From contig JAITKH010000079.1 in assembly GCA_031278535.1 (NCBI GenBank), positions 1-19,285 on the forward strand: 19,285 nucleotides of DNA, read 5' to 3'. Every line of letters starts with the position of its first letter. Position 1 is the stretch's first letter. Positions 15,093-19,285 of this stretch are shown here, one piece after another. A program made the translations under genes and the position numbers. The notes below the pieces were generated by a model. It saw only the letters and a program-made list of their open reading frames with translations, was not told the DNA's origin and searched no databases. Source of the stretch: Planctomycetota bacterium (GTDB taxonomy: Bacteria > Planctomycetota > SZUA-567).

Positions 15093-16118
15093 ATGCCTCT
15101 TTCCACCGATCTCAAGCCCCTGAACATCAAGGACGTCCTGGAAGCCACCGGGATGAGGGGCAAGAGCATGATCTTCCTCGACGACTGGTCGCGCGAACAA
15201 TTGGGAACCCTTTTTGAAGCCGCGAAACTGCTCGAACCCTATTCCCGCGCCCGGCTCGACCTGCTCAAGGGCAAGGTTCTCTACACCCTCTTCTTCCAGC
15301 CCAGCACCCGTACCCGCTGCAGCCACGAGGCGGCGATGCTCCGCATGGGCGGCGGGGTGATTACCGAAACCGACCCGCTGCACAATTCGGCCATGGCCAA
15401 GAACGAGAGCCTTTACGACAGCATCCGGGTGATCTCGCAGTACGCCGACGTCCTGGTGTTGCGACACGGCGACTCGGACGCGGTCTTCGCCGCCATCGAC
15501 CGCCTCGGCCCCCACGCCTGTCCAATCATCAGCGGCGCCTTCGGTCACGTCACCCACCCCACCCAGGGCCTCCTGGACATGTATACCGCCTACCGGGTCG
15601 TCGACAAGCCGTTCACCGACATGCGCATCATCATCTCCACGCCGGACCTGTCCCGCGCCCGTTCCGGCCAGTCCTTCGCCCTCGGCGCGGCCCGCATGGG
15701 CGCGCACATCATCTACACCGGCGCCAGCGAGCTGCGGACGCCGCAGGTGATGATTGACAAGCTGAAGGCCATGGGCGCGAGCTACGAAGAACATTTCGAT
15801 CTCGACAAGAAGGGCAACATCGCGCTGATGGAGAAGGCCGACCTTCTCTATCTCCCCGGCTCTTCCCTCAAGAAGGAAGATCCCAACCGGGAGGACTTCA
15901 TGCGCAAGGTCGCCAACCATCACTTCACCCTGGACGATCTCCAGGGCATCAAGAGAAAGACCGGGCGCGCCGTCGGCATCATGCATTCGCTCCCGAGGAA
16001 CGACTTCGAGTTCGACCAGGCCATCGACAACAGCGAGTTCGAGCTCTACTTCAAGCAGATCGGGTACAGCGTCCCGCTGCGCATGGCGCTTCTCGGCGCG
16101 ATTTGCGGCGTCAATTAG
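15093..16118 (+). CDS. Aspartate/ornithine carbamoyltransferase-fold enzyme without aspartate-binding residues
   Basis: A 341-residue protein of the PyrB/ArgF superfamily. The carbamoyl-phosphate site is intact: STRTR (71-75), a K-x-E-S loop (Lys103, Glu105), Arg124-His125, HPTQGLLDMYTA (155-166) and Arg190. The 240s region, which in aspartate carbamoyltransferase reads RVQKER and binds the amino acid, is replaced by LPGSSLKKED (254-263). Both the Arg and Gln that grip aspartate are therefore gone, although the SLPRNDFEFD segment is kept. It is not PyrB or ArgF. Its place between allE and allD suggests a ureide-pathway carbamoyltransferase acting on oxamate/oxalurate, or on a related acceptor as proposed for the YgeW paralogues. 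AGGAG lies eight bases before the ATG. The exact substrate is inference. Confidence 0.85.
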   Translation: MPLSTDLKPLNIKDVLEATGMRGKSMIFLDDWSREQLGTLFEAAKLLEPYSRARLDLLKGKVLYTLFFQPSTRTRCSHEAAMLRMGGGVITETDPLHNSAMAKNESLYDSIRVISQYADVLVLRHGDSDAVFAAIDRLGPHACPIISGAFGHVTHPTQGLLDMYTAYRVVDKPFTDMRIIISTPDLSRARSGQSFALGAARMGAHIIYTGASELRTPQVMIDKLKAMGASYEEHFDLDKKGNIALMEKADLLYLPGSSLKKEDPNREDFMRKVANHHFTLDDLQGIKRKTGRAVGIMHSLPRNDFEFDQAIDNSEFELYFKQIGYSVPLRMALLGAICGVN

Positions 16119-16270
16119 CGGTCTGAAAAAACCGGCTTTGCGAATGCCGAATTCCGTTCGCTCCAGGATCGACATCCGGCGCTCCCGGGGAATTCGCTTC
16201 TCCGGAGGCGGGATGCGAGTGAACCGGGAGCGCTCCCCGCAAAGTCTCAACCAAAGATTCAGGACTTTGC
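16119..16270 (+). repeat. Intergenic repeat, copy C
   Basis: It begins directly after the carbamoyltransferase stop with GTCTGAAAA, parallel to ATCTGAAAA in copy A after the allB stop. It then shares GCTCCAGGA, CCGGGGAATTCGCTTC, a GCGGGATGCG block, GAACCGGGAGCGCTCCCCGC and GATTCAGGACTTTGC with the other copies. It contains several short dyads, such as GGAGCGCTCC, and could fold in RNA. It occupies most of the gap before allD. Confidence 0.78.
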
Positions 16271-16321
16271 CGGCCACGGAGATCGGCGGGAGAGTTCGGG
16301 ACATCGAAGGAGAATCCGCAC

Positions 16322-17371
16322 ATGCGCGTCGACAAAAAAACCCTTCACCGGCTCATAAGCGACAAGCTCCACAAGGCGGGGCTCTCCCGGGAACACGCCG
16401 ACATCGTTGCCGACGTCCTGGTGCACGCCGACCTGCGCGGCGTGCACTCCCACGGGGCGATGCGGGTCGAATACTATTCGGAGCGCATCGCCAAGGGGGG
16501 CACGAACGCCAAACCCGATTTCAAATACGAACGCACCGGGCCCGCCTCCGCGATCTTCGACGGCGACAACGCCGCCGGCCAGGTCGTCGCCAAGATCGGC
16601 ATGGATTACGCCATCGACATCGCGAAGGAAAGCGGCGTCTCCGTTGTCGGCATGCGGCGCATGGGGCATTCCGGCGCCCTGTCCTACTTCGTCGAGCAGG
16701 CGGCCAACGCCGGTTTTCTCGGGCTTTCGGTATGCCAGTCCGACCCGATGGCCGTCCCCTACGGAGGCGCGGAGCCGTTTTTTGGCACCCATCCCATAGC
16801 TTTCGCCTCGCCCTCGGCGGAAGGCAGGCATGTCCTCGTGGATTTGGCGGTGACCGTGCAGGCCTGGGGGAAGATACTTCACGCGCGCTCGCGCAAGGAG
16901 CAAATCCCGGCCGGCTGGGCGGTGGACAGGGACGGCAACCCGACCACCGACCCCTTCCGGGTCGCTGCGCTCAACCACATCGCCGGCCCCAAGGGCTACG
17001 CGCTCGCGATGATGGTGGACATCCTTTCGGGCGTACTTCTCGGCCTCCCGTTCGGCAAGGATGTGACCTCGATGTACAACGATCTCACCGAAAAGCGCAT
17101 GCTGGGACAGCTCCACATCGTTATCGACCCGGCGCGTTTCACCGACAGGGAGGCGTTTCTCGGGAATATCACCCGGCTCATGGCCGACTTGAACGCGGTC
17201 AAGCCCGCCACCGGCTTCGACCGGGTCCGCTATCCCGGCGAGGGCAGCCTGCTCCGGAGGCGCGCCTATGAAAAGGACGGCATCGAAATCGTCGACGAAA
17301 TCTACAAATACCTTGTCTCCGGCGTGATCCACCGCGACAAATACGACAACAAGGGAGCCTTCGCGGTTTGA
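16322..17371 (+). CDS. allD: Ureidoglycolate dehydrogenase, AllD
   Basis: A 349-residue enzyme with the same length as E. coli AllD, aligning along its whole length. It belongs to the malate/L-lactate dehydrogenase type 2 (non-Rossmann) superfamily and oxidises (S)-ureidoglycolate to oxalurate with NAD+. Visible blocks are LRGVHSHGAMRVEYYSERI (38-56), MRRMGHSGALSYFVEQAA (111-128, with the conserved His116), CQSDPMAVPYGGAEPFFGTHP (138-158), TVQAWGKILHARS and AGPKGYALAMMVDILSGVLLGLPFG. AAGGAG lies nine bases before the ATG. Its product oxalurate is the substrate of the carbamoyltransferase step, so this gene fixes the cluster on the oxamate branch rather than the glyoxylate/urea branch. Confidence 0.96.
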   Translation: MRVDKKTLHRLISDKLHKAGLSREHADIVADVLVHADLRGVHSHGAMRVEYYSERIAKGGTNAKPDFKYERTGPASAIFDGDNAAGQVVAKIGMDYAIDIAKESGVSVVGMRRMGHSGALSYFVEQAANAGFLGLSVCQSDPMAVPYGGAEPFFGTHPIAFASPSAEGRHVLVDLAVTVQAWGKILHARSRKEQIPAGWAVDRDGNPTTDPFRVAALNHIAGPKGYALAMMVDILSGVLLGLPFGKDVTSMYNDLTEKRMLGQLHIVIDPARFTDREAFLGNITRLMADLNAVKPATGFDRVRYPGEGSLLRRRAYEKDGIEIVDEIYKYLVSGVIHRDKYDNKGAFAV

Positions 17372-17444
17372 GGCGGCGCTTCCGGCCAGAACGGCGGAGG
17401 GGCGGACGGGGATCGATCCTCCGCCGCGCCTTTTGGAGAAGCCC

Positions 17445-18797
17445 ATGTACGATCTGAAAATCGTCGGCGCGAGGATCGTAACGGACAACGCGATTTTTCC
17501 GGGAGACATCCTGGTCGCGGAGGGAAAAATCGCCGCCGTTGGCGACATGGGGAATGCGCGGGCGCGGGAAAGGCTGGACGCAAACGGCAAGTACGTTTTT
17601 CCCGGCATGATCGACTGCCACGCCCACCTGAACGATCCCGGCTTCACCTGGCGCGAGGATTTCCCGCACGGATCGGCAGCGGCCGCGGTCGGCGGCGTGA
17701 CGACGATTATCGACATGCCGCTTCAAAACGAACCCGCGCTCACTAGCGCCGGGGTCTTCCGCGCCAAGGAGAAGGCGCTCGCCGGCCGGAGCCATGTCGA
17801 CTACGCCTTTTGGGGCGGGCTGGTTCCGGCCAATCTGGAGAGTCTTGGGGAACTCGGCAAGGCGGGCGTCGTGGCCTTCAAGGCCTTCATCGGCCCGGTG
17901 TCGTCCGACTACTCCACCATCGATCTTGGCACTGCCCGGCGGGCGATGGGCATCCTCAGGCGGTTCGACGGCCTGGGGGGATTCCATTGCGAGGACTGCT
18001 CCGTCATCAAGACGGGCGAGGCGGAGGCGCGGGAACGCGCGGGAAAGAACGCGACTTGGCGCGATTTCCTGGATTCCCGCCCCCTCTCGGCGGAGATCAT
18101 CGCGACCCGGGCGATCATCGAGCTCGCCCGCGAAACGGGAGCCCGGGTCCATATCTGCCACGTCAGCCATCCCGACGTGGCCGAGGCGATTCGCGGGGCG
18201 CGCCGCGGGGGCGTCCGGGTAACCGGCGAGACCTGCGCCCATTACCTGACCTTTTGCGACGAGGACGTCGTCGCGCGGGGCGGACTGTTCAAGTGTGCGC
18301 CGCCTCTCCGAAGCGCCGGGGCGCGGGAAAGGCTCTGGGAATACGTGGCGGACGGGACTCTCGCCGCCCTCGCCTCCGATCATTCCCCCTGCCGCGAGGA
18401 TGAAAAGGACGAACGGATCCACGGTGCGCTCGGCGCCTGGGGCGGCGTTTCCGGCATCCAGAGCCTGATGCAGGCGGTGTTTTCCGAGGGAATCGTGAAA
18501 AGGGGATATTCCCCCTCCCTTCTCGCGAGGGCTTCCTCCACGACCGCAAAGGTGTTTGGCCTGGCGGCCAAGGGATCGATCCTTCCAGGCCTGGACGCGG
18601 ATCTGGTGATTCTCGATCCCGACCGGGAGTGGGAGATCACCCCCGAATCGCTCAAATATCTCAATCGAATATCCGCTTTTGTCGGCCTGGCGGGCAGAGG
18701 ACTGCCGGTGGCCACCCTCGTGCGCGGCAGGGTCGTGGCGAGGGACGGGGACGTTGTCGGCGGGCCGGGCGTCGGGCGCCTGGTGAAGAGGGGTTGA
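17445..18797 (+). CDS. allB: Allantoinase (paralogue 2, closer to E. coli AllB)
   Basis: A 450-residue cyclic amidohydrolase, close to the 453 residues of E. coli AllB. Metal ligands are complete: DCHAHLNDPG (His59, His61), AFKAF (Lys146), HCED (His181), HICHVSH (His239) and SDHSPC (Asp312). It shares AllB-like segments more fully than the first paralogue, for example SDHSPC, AWGGVSGIQSLMQAVF, KRGYS and the C-terminal LKYLNRISAFVG, where AllB reads LEYRHKVSPYVG. The expected reaction is allantoin to allantoate. The ATG downstream of GGAGAA is used; an in-frame TTG four codons earlier would overlap that site. It follows allD and precedes carbamate kinase. With two allantoinase-like enzymes present, this one is the better candidate for the true allantoinase. 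Confidence 0.88.
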   Translation: MYDLKIVGARIVTDNAIFPGDILVAEGKIAAVGDMGNARARERLDANGKYVFPGMIDCHAHLNDPGFTWREDFPHGSAAAAVGGVTTIIDMPLQNEPALTSAGVFRAKEKALAGRSHVDYAFWGGLVPANLESLGELGKAGVVAFKAFIGPVSSDYSTIDLGTARRAMGILRRFDGLGGFHCEDCSVIKTGEAEARERAGKNATWRDFLDSRPLSAEIIATRAIIELARETGARVHICHVSHPDVAEAIRGARRGGVRVTGETCAHYLTFCDEDVVARGGLFKCAPPLRSAGARERLWEYVADGTLAALASDHSPCREDEKDERIHGALGAWGGVSGIQSLMQAVFSEGIVKRGYSPSLLARASSTTAKVFGLAAKGSILPGLDADLVILDPDREWEITPESLKYLNRISAFVGLAGRGLPVATLVRGRVVARDGDVVGGPGVGRLVKRG

Positions 18798-18810
18798 CAA
18801 AAGCGTTTCC

Positions 18811-18832
18811 ACCCCGATTTTGGCGGGGTTTT
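18811..18832 (+). terminator. Short hairpin with T-run before carbamate kinase
   Basis: ACCCCG (18811-18816) pairs with CGGGGT (18824-18829) around a seven-base loop and runs into TTTT. It is a weak terminator or attenuator that would lower carbamate kinase transcription relative to upstream genes, or only a stabilising stem. The ribosome-binding site AAGGAGGGG of the next gene starts three bases after the T-run. Confidence 0.4.
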
Positions 18833-18846
18833 CGAAGGAGGGGTCA

Positions 18847-19285
18847 ATGTCCGGCAAGAAAAGGTTGGCGGTGGTCGCCATTGGCGGCAATTCCCTGATT
18901 ATCGACAAGAAGATCAGCGTCTCAGATCAGAACGACGCGGTCCGGAAAACCACCAGGCATATCGCCGACGTCATCCAAAGCGGCTGGCAGGTGATCGTCA
19001 CCCACGGCAACGGGCCGCAGGTCGGCTTCCTCATGCTCCGTTCGGAGATTGCGCGGCAATACGCGGGCCTCCATATCCTTCCCCTGGTGAGCTGCGTGGC
19101 CGACACCATGGGCGGCATCGGCTACCAAATCCAGCAGGCGCTTCACAACGAGCTGAAGAAGCGGGGCCTTCCTTCGGACACGGTGACGCTCATCACCCAG
19201 GTGCTGGTCGACCCCGGGGATCCGAAATTCAACACCCCCGATAAATTCGTGGGCGAGTTCTACGACGACGCCAAGGCCGGGCAAG
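18847..19285 (+). CDS. arcC: Carbamate kinase, N-terminal part (cut by window edge)
   Basis: The first 146 residues of a carbamate kinase (full length about 310). AIGGNSL (residues 11-17, usually ALGGNAL) forms the phosphate-binding loop and VTHGNGPQVGFLML is the family signature. DTMGGIGYQIQQAL and ITQVLVDPGDPKF also match. The enzyme converts carbamoyl phosphate and ADP to ATP, ammonia and CO2, the energy-yielding last step of the pathway. AAGGAGG sits upstream of the ATG. By context it is the catabolic paralogue of the allantoin pathway (E. coli YbcF/AllK type) rather than that of arginine deimination. The nucleotide- and carbamate-binding C-terminal half is outside the window. Confidence 0.94.
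   Translation, partial: MSGKKRLAVVAIGGNSLIIDKKISVSDQNDAVRKTTRHIADVIQSGWQVIVTHGNGPQVGFLMLRSEIARQYAGLHILPLVSCVADTMGGIGYQIQQALHNELKKRGLPSDTVTLITQVLVDPGDPKFNTPDKFVGEFYDDAKAGQ

Noticed and set aside
15093..16118. Annotation as pyrB or argF
   Set aside because: The aspartate-binding RVQKER loop is replaced and no ornithine SMG-type loop is seen; the genomic context is ureide catabolism.
1..19285. CRISPR arrays, insertion sequences or phage structural genes
   Set aside because: No regularly spaced repeats, transposases or phage genes are visible; only the integrase remnant and dispersed intergenic repeats were found.

Overview
The window is a GC-rich bacterial segment that carries the core of an allantoin (purine ureide) catabolic cluster, almost entirely on the + strand. 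The binding protein has a Gram-negative-type Sec signal peptide with no lipobox cysteine, which points to a diderm. The pathway ends in carbamate kinase, a fermentative way to make ATP, which suggests an anaerobe. I cannot place the phylum. The style of the integrase remnant is reminiscent of the Planctomycetes/Lentisphaerae group, but that is a weak impression.

Positions 1-1640: a non-coding stretch with a strong hairpin, then a tRNA-Ser(UGA) gene with its own sigma70-like promoter. Behind it lies a decayed tyrosine recombinase on the - strand, whose catalytic half is readable and whose N-terminal half is broken. This has the architecture of an old tRNA-integrated element. Positions 1505-1660 are AT-rich and contain a consensus-quality promoter (TTGACA-N17-TATACT) that probably drives the catabolic genes. 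It is followed by a roughly 300-nt untranslated leader with several possible stems.

Positions 1944-7041: a complete ABC transporter of the branched-chain amino acid/urea/amide (HAAT) type: binding protein, two permeases and two ATPases. Two terminator-like hairpins separate the binding protein from the permeases. An LctP-type carboxylate permease overlaps the last ATPase gene (7034-8620).

Positions 8641-19285: an allantoinase-like amidohydrolase; FdrA and YlbE (two components of the E. coli oxamate carbamoyltransferase system, also called AllF and AllG); a FadR-type GntR regulator; AllE (ureidoglycine aminohydrolase); an aspartate-carbamoyltransferase-fold enzyme lacking the aspartate-binding residues; AllD (ureidoglycolate dehydrogenase); a second allantoinase-like protein; and the first half of a carbamate kinase, cut by the window edge.

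The inferred route is: uptake of a ureide, then allantoin -> allantoate -> ureidoglycine -> ureidoglycolate -> oxalurate -> oxamate + carbamoyl phosphate -> ATP + NH3 + CO2. AllC (allantoate amidohydrolase) and the third oxamate carbamoyltransferase component YlbF/AllH are not in the window and may lie downstream. The most notable points are two unrelated candidate carbamoyltransferases in one cluster, a lactate-permease-type carrier that could move oxamate (a pyruvate analogue), two allantoinase paralogues, a family of intergenic repeats of about 150 bp placed right after stop codons, and a structured leader RNA of unknown class.
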